A stretch of DNA of 20,423 nucleotides. It comes from an uncultured Collinsella sp. (GTDB lineage: Bacteria; Actinomycetota; Coriobacteriia; Coriobacteriales; Coriobacteriaceae). The notes beneath the pieces are model-generated. The model searched no databases. It was not told the DNA's origin and saw nothing but the letters and a program-made list of their open reading frames with translations. Location: the NCBI GenBank assembly GCA_900547765.1, contig URIA01000042.1:1-20423 (forward strand), in the 5' to 3' direction. Below are positions 1-7,245 of this stretch, piece after piece; position 1 is the first letter of the stretch; each line of letters opens with the position of its first letter. The translations under genes and the position numbers were made by a program.

Positions 1-14
1 CCGTACATGTACGG
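1..14. repeat. Perfect 14-bp palindrome at the window edge
   Basis: CCGTACATGTACGG reads identically on both strands. It begins at the first base, so it may be longer outside the window. It lies about 100 bp upstream of the tRNA-Asn promoter and could be an operator, part of a hairpin, or chance sequence inside the end of an upstream gene. Nothing here shows which. Confidence 0.4.
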
Positions 15-35
15 ATGAATATGGGAGGTGTTCGG

Positions 36-65
36 ATGAAGTTGATATTCAAGGCCAATGACTAG
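36..65 (+). other. Nine-codon ORF with good SD, or the 3' end of an upstream gene
   Basis: A Shine-Dalgarno-like GGGAGG (23-28) lies 7 nt before ATG 36, which opens a reading frame of only nine codons (MKLIFKAND) ending at TAG 63-65. The same frame is open to the left edge, so these codons may simply be the C-terminus of a gene that starts outside the window. No family is recognisable. No terminator is seen between this stop and the tRNA promoter. Confidence 0.2.
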
Positions 66-90
66 GTCGGAAAAATTCTTAAAAAAGTTC

Positions 91-118
91 TTGCCCTGAG
101 CTGATTCGTCCGTATAAT
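91..118 (+). promoter_or_regulatory. Sigma70-type promoter of tRNA-Asn
   Basis: TTGCCC (91-96) and a consensus TATAAT (113-118) are separated by 16 bp. Transcription would start near 125, giving a leader of about 24 nt before the tRNA. This is the only place in the window with a full-consensus -10 together with a recognisable -35, which fits a stable-RNA promoter. Confidence 0.75.
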
Positions 119-148
119 AAACTTCGTTGCTTGAGAGCACGCACCTAT

Positions 149-223
149 TCCTCGGTAGCTCAATGGTAGAGCACGCGGCTGTTAACCGCGCTGTTGTAGG
201 TTCGAGTCCTACCCGGGGAGCCA
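149..223 (+). tRNA. tRNA-Asn (anticodon GTT)
   Basis: A complete cloverleaf can be drawn by eye. The acceptor stem TCCTCGG (149-155) pairs with CCGGGGA (213-219), with one T-G pair. The anticodon stem CGCGG/CCGCG (174-178/186-190) encloses loop CTGTTAA with anticodon GTT at 181-183. The T stem GTAGG/CCTAC (196-200/208-212) carries the TTCGAGT loop. The discriminator is G220, and CCA 221-223 is encoded in the DNA. A single tRNA gene with its own promoter and terminator. Confidence 0.97.
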
Positions 224-229
224 GGTTGT

Positions 230-259
230 AAAACCCGTCGCTTATGCGGCGGGTTTTTT
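230..259 (+). terminator. Intrinsic terminator after tRNA-Asn
   Basis: AACCCGTCGC (232-241) pairs with GCGGCGGGTT (246-255), a 10-bp stem with one G-T pair and a TTAT loop, followed directly by a T run through 259. It lies immediately downstream of the tRNA CCA and closes a monocistronic tRNA unit. Confidence 0.9.
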
Positions 260-355
260 CATGCCGCGACCACTTGACTCGAACGTTGCCATATCAACAT
301 TTCGTGTCGAGGATGTAATCCCGCGACCCACCACCTCAACATGGCGCGGTCGTTG

Positions 356-361
356 TAGAAT
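356..361 (+). promoter_or_regulatory. Possible -10 element upstream of the Asp23/fakA operon
   Basis: TAGAAT lies 57 bp upstream of the GTG start at 418, in the 194-bp gap between the tRNA terminator and the Asp23-family gene. No good -35 is seen at 16-18 bp, so the call rests on position and on similarity to the TAnnnT elements in front of other genes here. A TTGACT at 274-279 lacks a -10 at proper spacing. The rest of 260-400 holds nothing else recognisable. Confidence 0.3.
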
Positions 362-417
362 ATTGCAATGATTGCTCCCACGACATGGTGCCGCGAGCAC
401 CAGATAAGGAGATTCTT

Positions 418-774
418 GTGTCTGAGACCATTAACGGCAGCCTGAGCGTCTCGAACGACGTTATTGCCGATATTGCCGGTTATGCCGCGATGACGTGCTA
501 TGGCGTCGTCGGTATGGCTGAGCAGCTCCAAGGCGCCGAGAGCGTGCGCCTGCTTGCCGGTCAGCGCCTCCGCAAGGGCGTGCTTGTCTCCGCCGACGAG
601 AACGGCCTTACGGTCGATCTTCACGTCGTGCTCGAGAACGGCGTCAACATGAAGTCCGTCTGCCACAACCTTTCGAGCTCCGTTGCCTTTACCCTGCAGG
701 AGATTGCCCAAATCGATCCCGCCAGCCTTAAGATCGGCATCCATATCGACGCGCTCAAGAGCCGTCTGAACTAG
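418..774 (+). CDS. Asp23/Gls24 family envelope stress protein (YloU-like)
   Basis: This 118-residue protein matches the Asp23/Gls24 (DUF322) family: a conserved core reading through IAGYAAMTCYGVVGMA, a short variable middle, and a C-terminal LQEIAQIDPASLKIGIHIDAL. No signal peptide or membrane segment is visible. The GTG at 418 is chosen over the in-frame ATG 385 because AAGGAG (406-411) lies 6 nt before it. The gene sits 27 bp upstream of fakA, as yloU does before yloV in Bacillus, so the two are probably co-transcribed. The family is linked to cell-envelope stress and membrane homeostasis, but its biochemical activity is not established. The link to fatty-acid kinase is inferred from this recurrent pairing. 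Confidence 0.88.
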   Translation: MSETINGSLSVSNDVIADIAGYAAMTCYGVVGMAEQLQGAESVRLLAGQRLRKGVLVSADENGLTVDLHVVLENGVNMKSVCHNLSSSVAFTLQEIAQIDPASLKIGIHIDALKSRLN

Positions 775-801
775 CATCCGAAAACGGAGATTCAAATACC
801 C

Positions 802-2463
802 ATGATTGCAAAGACCATTCGCACCTGTTTTCCGATCGCTGCGGCTGCCGTTTCTGACAAGGCCGAGGAGATCAATAAGCTCAACGTCTTCCCCGTACCC
901 GACGGCGACACCGGCACCAACATGTCGCTCACGCTCGCCTCGGTGACCAAGGAGCTCTCCGCCCTTCCCGCCGATGCCGACATGGAGGCCATTGCCGGCG
1001 CCATCACCCACGGCTCCCTGATGGGCGCCCGCGGTAACTCCGGCGTCATTACCTCGCAGATCCTGCGCGGTGTGGCCGAGGGCCTTGTCTCCGCCGACGA
1101 GCCCATTACGTCCGCCAACATCGCCTTCGCCTTCCGCCGCGCCGTCAAGGTCGCCTTCCAGGCCGTCCGTAAGCCCATCGAGGGCACGATTCTCACGGTG
1201 CTGCGCGATGTCTCGACCAAGGCCGACGAGTGCGAAAAGAAGAAGTTCTCGGCCGAGGACGCGCTCGATGCCATCGTCGTCGAGGCCTACCAGTCCGTCG
1301 CTCGCACGCCCGACCTGCTGCCCGTCCTCAAAGAGAACGGCGTGGTCGACTCCGGCGCCTTCGGCTTTGCCATCTTCTTGGAGAACTTTGTGGCTGCAGC
1401 ACTTGGTCGCAGCACCGTTGTCGAGGATTTCTCCGCTACGTTCGATTCCGCTGGCTCTGCACGCGATGCCGCTCTTGGCCGCGTTGAGATCGAGGCCAAC
1501 GACGATTGGGAGGGCTCGGAGTTCCGCTACTGCAACGAGTTCCTCTTTAAGGCCGACGGCCCGTTTGACGAGGACGAGTGCCTTAAGTTCCTGGGTTCCA
1601 TGGGCGACTGTGAGCTGCTCGTGGGCGCATATCCCGACTACAAGATCCACGTGCACTCCAACACCCCGAACCTGGTGCTCGAGCACATGCTGCAGCTTGG
1701 CCAGATCTACGAGGTCTTTATCCACAACATGGAGATGGAGGCCCACGACCGTACCGCCAAGATCCACGAGGACCAGGAGAAGGCCGCCGAGCCCGCGAAG
1801 GCCCTGGGCTTTGTCGCCGTTGCCGCCGGTTCCGGCGAGGCAGACATCCTCAAGTCCCTCGGCGTTGACGTGATCGTGTCCGGTGGCCAGACCATGAATC
1901 CCTCGACTGCAGACCTGCTGGGCGCCGTCGACCAGGTCAACGCGACCTCGGTCATCATTCTGCCCAACAACGGCAACATCCGCATGGCCGCCGAGGCCGC
2001 TGCCTCTGCCTGCACCGACAAGAAGGTCGCCGTCGTTCCCACCAAGACCGTTCCGCAGGCCTTCTCCGCGCTGTTCGCGGTCCTGCCCGATTCCGAGCTC
2101 GAGGATGCCGTCGCCGCTATGGTCGACGCCATCAGCGAGGTCCGCGATGGCGAGGTCACCCGCGCCGTGCGCGACTCCAGTGCCTCCGACGGTTCGCCAA
2201 TTCACTCCGGTGACGTCATGGGCATCATTGCCGGCTCCATCGACGTGGTCGGCTCCGACGTGAAGCAGGTCACGCTCGATTGCATCAACCGTATGCAGGA
2301 GGAAGAGGAGGGCGACGCGCTGACGATTCTGGCCGGCGAGGAACTGTCCGATGAGGCCTTCCAGGAGATCGTCGACGCTATCGAGGAGGCTCAGCCCGAT
2401 CTGGAGATCGACGCCCATCGTGGCGAGCAGCCGCTCTATCCCGTGATCTTCTCGATCGAGTAG
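802..2463 (+). CDS. fakA: Fatty acid kinase catalytic subunit FakA (DAK2/DhaL domain, YloV family)
   Basis: The product is 553 residues, the usual length for YloV/FakA. The N-terminal DhaL kinase domain carries the nucleotide/Mg motif PDGDTGTNM (33-41), GARGNSGVITSQ (about 75-86) and VVDSGAFGF (near 183). The rest matches the middle and C-terminal domains of the family. FakA phosphorylates a fatty acid held by a DegV-type FakB carrier; the acyl phosphate feeds PlsY directly or becomes acyl-ACP through PlsX, which is encoded about 5 kb downstream. No fakB gene is in the window. ATG 802 has a modest CGGAGA site (785-790). The gene follows the Asp23-family gene closely and is followed by recG after only 10 bp, suggesting one operon. 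The protein should be cytosolic. Confidence 0.92.
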   Translation: MIAKTIRTCFPIAAAAVSDKAEEINKLNVFPVPDGDTGTNMSLTLASVTKELSALPADADMEAIAGAITHGSLMGARGNSGVITSQILRGVAEGLVSADEPITSANIAFAFRRAVKVAFQAVRKPIEGTILTVLRDVSTKADECEKKKFSAEDALDAIVVEAYQSVARTPDLLPVLKENGVVDSGAFGFAIFLENFVAAALGRSTVVEDFSATFDSAGSARDAALGRVEIEANDDWEGSEFRYCNEFLFKADGPFDEDECLKFLGSMGDCELLVGAYPDYKIHVHSNTPNLVLEHMLQLGQIYEVFIHNMEMEAHDRTAKIHEDQEKAAEPAKALGFVAVAAGSGEADILKSLGVDVIVSGGQTMNPSTADLLGAVDQVNATSVIILPNNGNIRMAAEAAASACTDKKVAVVPTKTVPQAFSALFAVLPDSELEDAVAAMVDAISEVRDGEVTRAVRDSSASDGSPIHSGDVMGIIAGSIDVVGSDVKQVTLDCINRMQEEEEGDALTILAGEELSDEAFQEIVDAIEEAQPDLEIDAHRGEQPLYPVIFSIE

Positions 2464-2473
2464 GCAACTGCCC

Positions 2474-4651
2474 ATGTCCGAACTGTGCTCCGTGCCGCGC
2501 GTCTCGGAGCGCTTTGCCCAGAGCAATGCGCTCGACGAGGATATCGCGCGACTCAAATATGTTTCGGGTAAACGTGAGGAGGCCCTTCGCCGTCTGGGAA
2601 TTCGGACGGTGGGGGACCTCCTTCTCCATATCCCTCATCGATACCTGGACTTTACGCGCTCCTGGTCCATCGAGATGGCGCCCATCGGTACCGTGTGTAC
2701 CATCATCGCCACGGTCGATCGTATCGTCCAAAAGCAGCCGCGTCCGCGCATGCAGGTGACCGAGGTCTCACTCGTTGACGAGACGGGCGTGCTGCAGGTC
2801 GCCTTTTTCCGCCAGCCCTGGATTGCCCAGCAGCTTAAGCAGGGCGACCGCCTGGCCGTAATGGGCAAGGTCGAGTTTGCCTACGGCTTTAAGCAGATGG
2901 CCTCGCCGCACTTTGAAAAGCTTGAGGAAGGGCGCGCCGCGGGCACTATCCTGCCGGTCCATTACGTGAGTGACGGCGTGAGTCAGGCATGGATGCGCCG
3001 TATCGTAAGTGGCGCGCTCGAGGTCGTCGGCAATCCCTTCGACCCGATTCCCGCACGCTTACGCGTCAAGCGCCGCCTGATGAGCAATGCCCGTGCGCTT
3101 CGATCGATCCATTTTCCCTCGAGCATGGCTGAGCGCGATATCGCGCGCGCACGGCTTGCCTACGAGGAGTGCCTCTACCTGCAGCTGGCGCTGCGCCTGC
3201 GCAACGACGGTGTCTTGGTCGAAGTCGCTCCCTACGCCCACGCCGCGGGCGAGCACCTGGCCGCGCTCAAGCAGGCCCTGCCGTTTTCGCTGAGCGACGA
3301 GCAGGAGGCCGCGTTCCAAGACATCCTGCGCGATATGTGCGATGGCGGGCGCGTGATGAACCGCCTGCTGCTGGGCGATGTCGGTACCGGTAAGACCGCC
3401 GTTGCCGCCTGCGCGCTGGCTGTGGCTGCCGATAGCGGCACACAGGCCTGCGTTATGGCGCCCACGGGCGTGCTGGCGCGTCAATATGCCGATAAGACCG
3501 GCCCTCTGCTCTCGCAGGCCGGCATGTCTTGGGCGCTTCTGACGGGTGCCACGCCGGCCGCAGAGCGCGAGCGCATCCATGCACAGCTGGAATCGGGAGA
3601 GCTCGACGTCCTCTTTGGAACCCACGCGGTCCTTTCGGATAACGTGGCGTTTAAGTATCTGTCGCTCGTAGTCATCGATGAGCAGCACCGGTTTGGCGTC
3701 GGCCAACGCAATGCCTTGCGCGCGAAGGGCCCCGGTGCCGATCTGCTCGTTATGACGGCAACGCCCATCCCGCGTACGCTGGCGCTTTCGGTCTACGGCG
3801 ATCTGGACACGAGTATCATCCGCCATCGGCCCGTCCCTGGCGCTGGCGTGACGACACGCGTGCTTACCGAGTCGAGTCGCGACCTTGCCTATGGCGCCAT
3901 CCGCGAGGCGCATGAAAAGGGTCAGCAGGCCTACGTGATTTGCCCGCTCGTGGAGCCGAGTGACTCGGCCGATGATCTGGAGGACGTGCCCGGTATCGCC
4001 CGCGACGACGAGGGCCGCGTGACGGTCCCCGTGCCGCTGCACGATACGGCGACCGAGCTCGATCGCCTGCGTCTGGCGTTGCCGGGTCTTGCCATCGAGC
4101 GCCTTCACGGCCGCATGCCAGCGGGGGAGAAGGACCAGGTTATCGATGCCTTTAAGCGTGGCGAGATTGACGTGCTCGTCTCGACTACGGTGGTCGAGGT
4201 GGGCGTCGACGTGCCTAACGCCACCGTCATGGTCATCGAGAACGGGGAGCGCTTTGGTTTGGCTGCTCTGCACCAGCTGCGCGGTCGCGTGGGCCGTGGC
4301 AGTGTGTCGGGCACGTGCCTGGTCATGACGCACTCCAAGGGCAACGGCGGCGCTTCGGCAGCACAAGATCGCCTGCAATCGCTCGAAAAAACCTCGGATG
4401 GCTTTACGCTCGCCCAGATGGACCTGCGTCTGCGCCACGAGGGCGAAATCCTGGGGTACCGCCAGCATGGCGGAGTGACCCTGCGCTTTGTCGACCTGGA
4501 TGCCGACGAGGAGCTGATCGAGTGGGCCCATTTGGACGCGGTCGAGCTCTTGCGGTATGCTTGCAACCTTGACTCCGTGGCGACGCGCCCCCTGCGCGAT
4601 GCGGTCGCCATGCGATATCGACACATTTTTAAGGAGGTCAGCGGAGGATGA
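2474..4651 (+). CDS. recG: ATP-dependent DNA helicase RecG
   Basis: A 725-residue superfamily 2 helicase that remodels stalled replication forks and Holliday junctions. The N-terminal wedge/OB region (about 1-200) contains GIRTVGDLLLHIPHRYLDF. Helicase motifs follow: Walker A GDVGTGKTAVA (about 300-310), DEQHRFG (about 402), TATPIPRTLA (about 427), the TTVVEVGVDVPNA segment (about 570) and QLRGRVGRG (about 601), the last typical of RecG. Length is slightly above the usual 680-700. ATG 2474 has no clear Shine-Dalgarno sequence. It lies 10 bp after fakA, so translational coupling is likely. The last bases overlap the rsmD start as ATGA. recG following yloU-yloV is also seen in Bacillus. Confidence 0.96.
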   Translation: MSELCSVPRVSERFAQSNALDEDIARLKYVSGKREEALRRLGIRTVGDLLLHIPHRYLDFTRSWSIEMAPIGTVCTIIATVDRIVQKQPRPRMQVTEVSLVDETGVLQVAFFRQPWIAQQLKQGDRLAVMGKVEFAYGFKQMASPHFEKLEEGRAAGTILPVHYVSDGVSQAWMRRIVSGALEVVGNPFDPIPARLRVKRRLMSNARALRSIHFPSSMAERDIARARLAYEECLYLQLALRLRNDGVLVEVAPYAHAAGEHLAALKQALPFSLSDEQEAAFQDILRDMCDGGRVMNRLLLGDVGTGKTAVAACALAVAADSGTQACVMAPTGVLARQYADKTGPLLSQAGMSWALLTGATPAAERERIHAQLESGELDVLFGTHAVLSDNVAFKYLSLVVIDEQHRFGVGQRNALRAKGPGADLLVMTATPIPRTLALSVYGDLDTSIIRHRPVPGAGVTTRVLTESSRDLAYGAIREAHEKGQQAYVICPLVEPSDSADDLEDVPGIARDDEGRVTVPVPLHDTATELDRLRLALPGLAIERLHGRMPAGEKDQVIDAFKRGEIDVLVSTTVVEVGVDVPNATVMVIENGERFGLAALHQLRGRVGRGSVSGTCLVMTHSKGNGGASAAQDRLQSLEKTSDGFTLAQMDLRLRHEGEILGYRQHGGVTLRFVDLDADEELIEWAHLDAVELLRYACNLDSVATRPLRDAVAMRYRHIFKEVSGG

Positions 4652-5304
4652 GAATCATCGGCGGCGAATGGCGCGGTCGTAAGATCGAGGAGCCCCGTGG
4701 TCGCGATGTCACCCGCCCCACGACTGATCGCGTGCGCGAGGCGTGCGCATCTATGGTCATGTCGGCATTCGATTTCGATTTGGACGAGGTTCGTGTGCTG
4801 GACGCCTTTGGCGGCTCCGGTGCCTTAGGGTTAGAGATGCTCTCTCGTGGGGCCCGCTCGCTCACGACGTTTGAGATCGATCGCAACGCCGCGCGGCTCA
4901 TTACCAAGAATATCGAGTCGCTCTGCCGCGACCGTGCGCGTTGGCGCGTGGTCACGGGCGACATGCTGGCGAGTGCCTCGCGCGGTCGTGTACCGGGCGG
5001 CCCCTTTGATCTGGTCCTGCTCGACCCGCCCTATGCTTTTGGTGCCGAGCCGGTCGAGGAACTGCTGCAGAACCTGGCTCAGCAGGGTTTACTTGCACCT
5101 GGCGCTTACGCCTTGTTTGAGCATGTCGCTGCCGATGCGGGCGCGCATCCGGCAGGCTTTGAGACTGTACGTGAGAAGCGCTACGGCATTACCTCGGTCG
5201 ACCTGCTTCGTTGGGTCGGCGATGACGATGGTGAGGGCGATAGCGCCGGCACGGATGCTGACAACAACGATGCCGCGACGTTTCAGGAGGACGCCCATGA
5301 ATGA
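4648..5304 (+). CDS. rsmD: 16S rRNA (guanine966-N2)-methyltransferase RsmD
   Basis: A 218-residue class I SAM-dependent methyltransferase. The opening MRIIGGEWRGRKI is typical of RsmD, followed by TRPTTDRVREA. The SAM-binding motif LDAFGGSGALGLE lies at about 51-63 and the catalytic N-methyltransferase motif LLDPPY near 125. The protein is longer than the usual 180-190 because of an acidic, low-complexity C-terminal tail (about 190-218) rich in Asp, Glu, Asn and Ala. ATG 4648 overlaps the recG stop by 4 bp and is preceded by a perfect AAGGAGG (4631-4637). It is paired with coaD, a widespread arrangement, and its stop overlaps the coaD start. Confidence 0.95.
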   Translation: MRIIGGEWRGRKIEEPRGRDVTRPTTDRVREACASMVMSAFDFDLDEVRVLDAFGGSGALGLEMLSRGARSLTTFEIDRNAARLITKNIESLCRDRARWRVVTGDMLASASRGRVPGGPFDLVLLDPPYAFGAEPVEELLQNLAQQGLLAPGAYALFEHVAADAGAHPAGFETVREKRYGITSVDLLRWVGDDDGEGDSAGTDADNNDAATFQEDAHE

Positions 5305-5794
5305 CACCATCAACCGCGTGATCGTCCCGGGCACCTTCGATCCCATCACGTTTGGCCATATCGATGTGATCCGCCGTGCCCGCCGCATCTTTCCCAGCGT
5401 GATCGTCGCTGTTGCCGAGTCGCAAGGTAAAAACGGTGTAGGCACCACGTTTATGCTCGATGAGCGCGTGGCGCTGGCCCGCGAGGCGCTCGGCGATATC
5501 GACGGCGTCGAGGTCCTGCCCTTCACTGGCCTGCTGGTCGACTTCGCACGTGAGCAGGGGGCGGGTGCCGTGGTCAAGGGCCTGCGCGCCATGACCGACT
5601 TTGAGTATGAGCTGCAGCAGGCGGACCTTAACTATCGCCTGGATAGCGAGCTGGAGTCCATCTTTGTCATGAGTGCGCCGCAGTACGGCTATATCTCGAG
5701 CTCGGTTGTTCGCCAGATCGCCTCGCTCGGCAGCGATGTATCGACGTTTGTCCCGTCCAACGTGGTCGAAGCGCTCAAACATCGCTTTTCGTGA
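5297..5794 (+). CDS. coaD: Phosphopantetheine adenylyltransferase CoaD
   Basis: A 165-residue nucleotidyltransferase that transfers AMP from ATP to 4'-phosphopantetheine, giving dephospho-CoA in CoA synthesis. The N-terminal PGTFDPITFGH (11-21) contains the TxGH-type nucleotide-binding motif, and the C-terminal YISSSVVR (about 131-138) is the second family signature. Length fits the family. ATG 5297 is preceded by AGGAGG (5285-5290) and overlaps the rsmD end by 8 bp, so expression is coupled. The frame is open further upstream inside rsmD, but only residues from this ATG match CoaD. Its product ultimately supplies the prosthetic group of the acyl carrier protein encoded at 8390. Confidence 0.96.
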   Translation: MNDTINRVIVPGTFDPITFGHIDVIRRARRIFPSVIVAVAESQGKNGVGTTFMLDERVALAREALGDIDGVEVLPFTGLLVDFAREQGAGAVVKGLRAMTDFEYELQQADLNYRLDSELESIFVMSAPQYGYISSSVVRQIASLGSDVSTFVPSNVVEALKHRFS

Positions 5795-5818
5795 CGTTTC
5801 TTATTGCCTGGTGGCATG

Positions 5819-5827
5819 TGGTAAACT
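5819..5827 (+). promoter_or_regulatory. Extended -10 promoter before the coiled-coil/yceD/rpmF genes
   Basis: TGG-TAAACT (5819-5827) is an extended -10 element in the 68-bp gap after coaD. Transcription would begin near 5834, about 30 nt before the next start codon. The -35 region is weak (TTCTTA, 5798-5803). A similar TGC-TAAGCT-AG string occurs at 18812 before the MATE gene. Confidence 0.45.
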
Positions 5828-5862
5828 AGCACGATGATATGTTACCTATGAAAGGAGACCGG

Positions 5863-6360
5863 ATGCCGGGCGAGAATTTTCCTGGCGATAGGATCGTCAG
5901 CTTGGTCGATGAGCTCGAAGGGCTGATCGAGGAAGCCAAGCCGCCTTTCGGCAAGAACGCTCAGTTCAAGGTCATCGACGCCGACGTGTTCTTCAACATC
6001 CTCGACGAGATCCGCATGAGCTATCCCGAGGAGTGGCAGAAGTCCCGCCGTATCCTTAAGGAGCGCGAGGAGCTTATGGCTTCCGCCGCCGCTCAGGCCG
6101 ATTCCATCATCGCCGACGCTCAGCAGCAGGCCCTCACCATTGCCGGTGAGCAGGAGATCGTACGCCTTGCGCAGCAGCAGGCCGATGACATCCGCGATCG
6201 TGCCCAGCAGTACGAGCGCGAGACGCGTTATGCTGCCGAGGACTACGCAGAGCAGGTCTTTACGCACCTGGAGGAAAACCTCAAGAGTCTGACCGGCACC
6301 GTTACCCGTTGCCGTCAGCAGCTCAATGAGGGTGCTGCCCAACAGAATGGTCAGTGGTAA
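5863..6360 (+). CDS. Small DivIVA/SepIVA-like coiled-coil protein
   Basis: A 165-residue protein with no enzyme motif. After a polar N-terminus (about 1-35) the segment FKVIDADVFFNILDEIRMSYPEEW (split here as FKVIDADVFFNILDEI, then RMSYPEEW) resembles the small N-terminal module of DivIVA-like septation proteins. Residues about 60-145 are a long Ala/Gln/Glu-rich helix with heptad character, so dimerisation by coiled coil is likely. There is no signal peptide or membrane segment. ATG 5863 is chosen because AAAGGAG (5851-5857) lies 5 nt before it; an in-frame ATG at 5839 lacks such a site. Position between coaD and DUF177 upstream of rnc-smc is that of mycobacterial SepIVA (Rv2927c type), so a role in cell division or envelope growth is a reasonable inference from synteny, not proven. 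Confidence 0.8.
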   Translation: MPGENFPGDRIVSLVDELEGLIEEAKPPFGKNAQFKVIDADVFFNILDEIRMSYPEEWQKSRRILKEREELMASAAAQADSIIADAQQQALTIAGEQEIVRLAQQQADDIRDRAQQYERETRYAAEDYAEQVFTHLEENLKSLTGTVTRCRQQLNEGAAQQNGQW

Positions 6361-6914
6361 TGGCTGAGTTCCCGAGCGTTACCGTCGATCTTTCCGAGCA
6401 GCTCGAGTTTCCTGGAGATTCGTATCCGCTGACCGGTAAGGTCGATGTCGTCACCTACACGGTGGGCGAGAAGGAGTACCAGCTTCAGGACGGCATCGAC
6501 TACGACGTTGTCTTTACCAATGCCGGTACCGGTGTCTTGCTCACTGGCATGGTCCGCGCGCACGCCACCGGCGAGTGCGACCGTTGCCTGGAGCCCGCCT
6601 CGTTTGATATCGCCGGCGAGATCGAGGAGTTCTACCTCTTTGAGGAGCCCGAGGATCCCGAGGCCTACGAGGACGGCTACGAGCTCCTGGGTGAGGACCG
6701 CATCGTCGATCTGGGTGAGCCCATCAATGACGCGGTCGTTATGGACACGCCGTTTGTGGTGCTCTGCAAGCCCGATTGTCGCGGTCTGTGCCCCACTTGC
6801 GGTTGCAATCTCAACGTGGGGCAATGTGATTGTGCTGCCCAAGCCGAGGCCGAATGGGCCGAAGCCACGGAAAATCCATTTGCAGCATTGAAGAATCTCA
6901 AGCTCGATGAGTAA
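6360..6914 (+). CDS. yceD: YceD/DUF177 family protein (23S rRNA accumulation)
   Basis: A 184-residue DUF177 protein. It shows the two cysteine clusters of the family: CDRC at 73-76 within GECDRCLEP, and a C-terminal knuckle LCKPDCRGLCPTCGCNLN with four or more cysteines (from about 136), probably binding zinc. An acidic stretch lies between them. The family is needed for normal 23S rRNA accumulation in Escherichia coli and is nearly always next to rpmF, as here. ATG 6360 shares its A with the preceding TAA stop (TAATG), indicating coupled translation. A GTG at 6354 is a less likely start. Confidence 0.88.
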   Translation: MAEFPSVTVDLSEQLEFPGDSYPLTGKVDVVTYTVGEKEYQLQDGIDYDVVFTNAGTGVLLTGMVRAHATGECDRCLEPASFDIAGEIEEFYLFEEPEDPEAYEDGYELLGEDRIVDLGEPINDAVVMDTPFVVLCKPDCRGLCPTCGCNLNVGQCDCAAQAEAEWAEATENPFAALKNLKLDE

Positions 6915-6919
6915 AACTG

Positions 6920-6928
6920 TGGTAGTAT
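6920..6928 (+). promoter_or_regulatory. Possible extended -10 element before rpmF
   Basis: TGG-TAGTAT lies just after the yceD stop, about 50 bp upstream of the rpmF ATG. No matching -35 hexamer is seen. It may give rpmF extra transcription beyond read-through from yceD. Confidence 0.35.
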
Positions 6929-6978
6929 CGCTACTTGCGCGTAATCGCCACACTGGATAGTTCATAAGGAAGGTCACT

Positions 6979-7158
6979 ATGCCCGTACCTAAACAAAAGC
7001 AGGGTCGTATCCGCACTCACACCCGTCGTTCCGCTAACATGAAGATCTCGGCTGCGGCTCAGTCCACGTGCCCCCGTTGCGGTGCTGTCAAGCTCCCGCA
7101 TCACGTGTGCCCCAGCTGCGGTTTCTACAAGGACCGCGAGGTTATCGTTACCGAGTAA
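6979..7158 (+). CDS. rpmF: Large ribosomal subunit protein bL32
   Basis: A 59-residue protein beginning MPVPKQKQGRIRTHTRR, the typical L32 basic N-terminus. Two CxxC knuckles (CPRC and CPSC) form a zinc ribbon, so this is the zinc-binding C+ form. ATG 6979 has a strong AAGGAAGG (6966-6973) 5 nt before it. It sits 64 bp after yceD, the conserved yceD-rpmF pair, and is followed by a terminator-like hairpin before plsX. Confidence 0.96.
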   Translation: MPVPKQKQGRIRTHTRRSANMKISAAAQSTCPRCGAVKLPHHVCPSCGFYKDREVIVTE

Positions 7159-7161
7159 CGG

Positions 7162-7167
7162 TATACT
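7162..7167 (+). promoter_or_regulatory. Possible -10 element upstream of plsX
   Basis: TATACT follows the rpmF stop by 3 bp. A start near 7174 would place two hairpins (7182-7195 and 7199-7225) inside a 70-nt leader before plsX. No clear -35 is visible, so the call is tentative. Confidence 0.35.
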
Positions 7168-7181
7168 CTGGATGCGATGCC

Positions 7182-7195
7182 GTTCCAAATGGAAC
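7182..7195. promoter_or_regulatory. 14-nt inverted repeat GTTCC-AAAT-GGAAC between rpmF and plsX
   Basis: Two perfect 5-bp arms separated by AAAT lie directly at or after the predicted plsX transcription start. In Bacillota plsX is controlled by FapR at a palindromic operator. No fapR gene is present here and this sequence is not the FapR consensus, so an operator for another lipid regulator or a small RNA hairpin are both possible. Confidence 0.35.
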
Positions 7196-7198
7196 CAC

Positions 7199-7228
7199 AA
7201 TGGCCGGCTCAATGAGTCGGCCATTTTT
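7199..7228 (+). terminator. Intrinsic terminator (or attenuator) between rpmF and plsX
   Basis: AATGGCCGGCTC (7199-7210) pairs with GAGTCGGCCATT (7214-7225), a 12-bp stem with one G-T pair and a 3-nt loop, followed by Ts to 7228. It ends 5 nt before the plsX Shine-Dalgarno. It most simply terminates the yceD-rpmF transcript. If the TATACT at 7162 is a real start, the same hairpin would lie in the plsX leader and act as an attenuator. Confidence 0.8.
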
Positions 7229-7245
7229 GTATAAGGAGCATGTAT

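Noticed and set aside
259..2556. Very long open frame (765 codons) on the minus strand opposite the Asp23-family gene and fakA
   Set aside because: It is antisense to two well-conserved genes, has a Gly/Val/Asp/Leu-rich composition with no domain, and is explained by GC-rich third codon positions removing stops on the opposite strand.
3059..4624. 521-codon open frame on the minus strand inside recG
   Set aside because: Mirror of RecG coding sequence with no recognisable motif or ribosome-binding site.
4847..5296. N-terminal extension of coaD reading back into rsmD
   Set aside because: The frame is merely open; CoaD homology and the AGGAGG site place the start at 5297.
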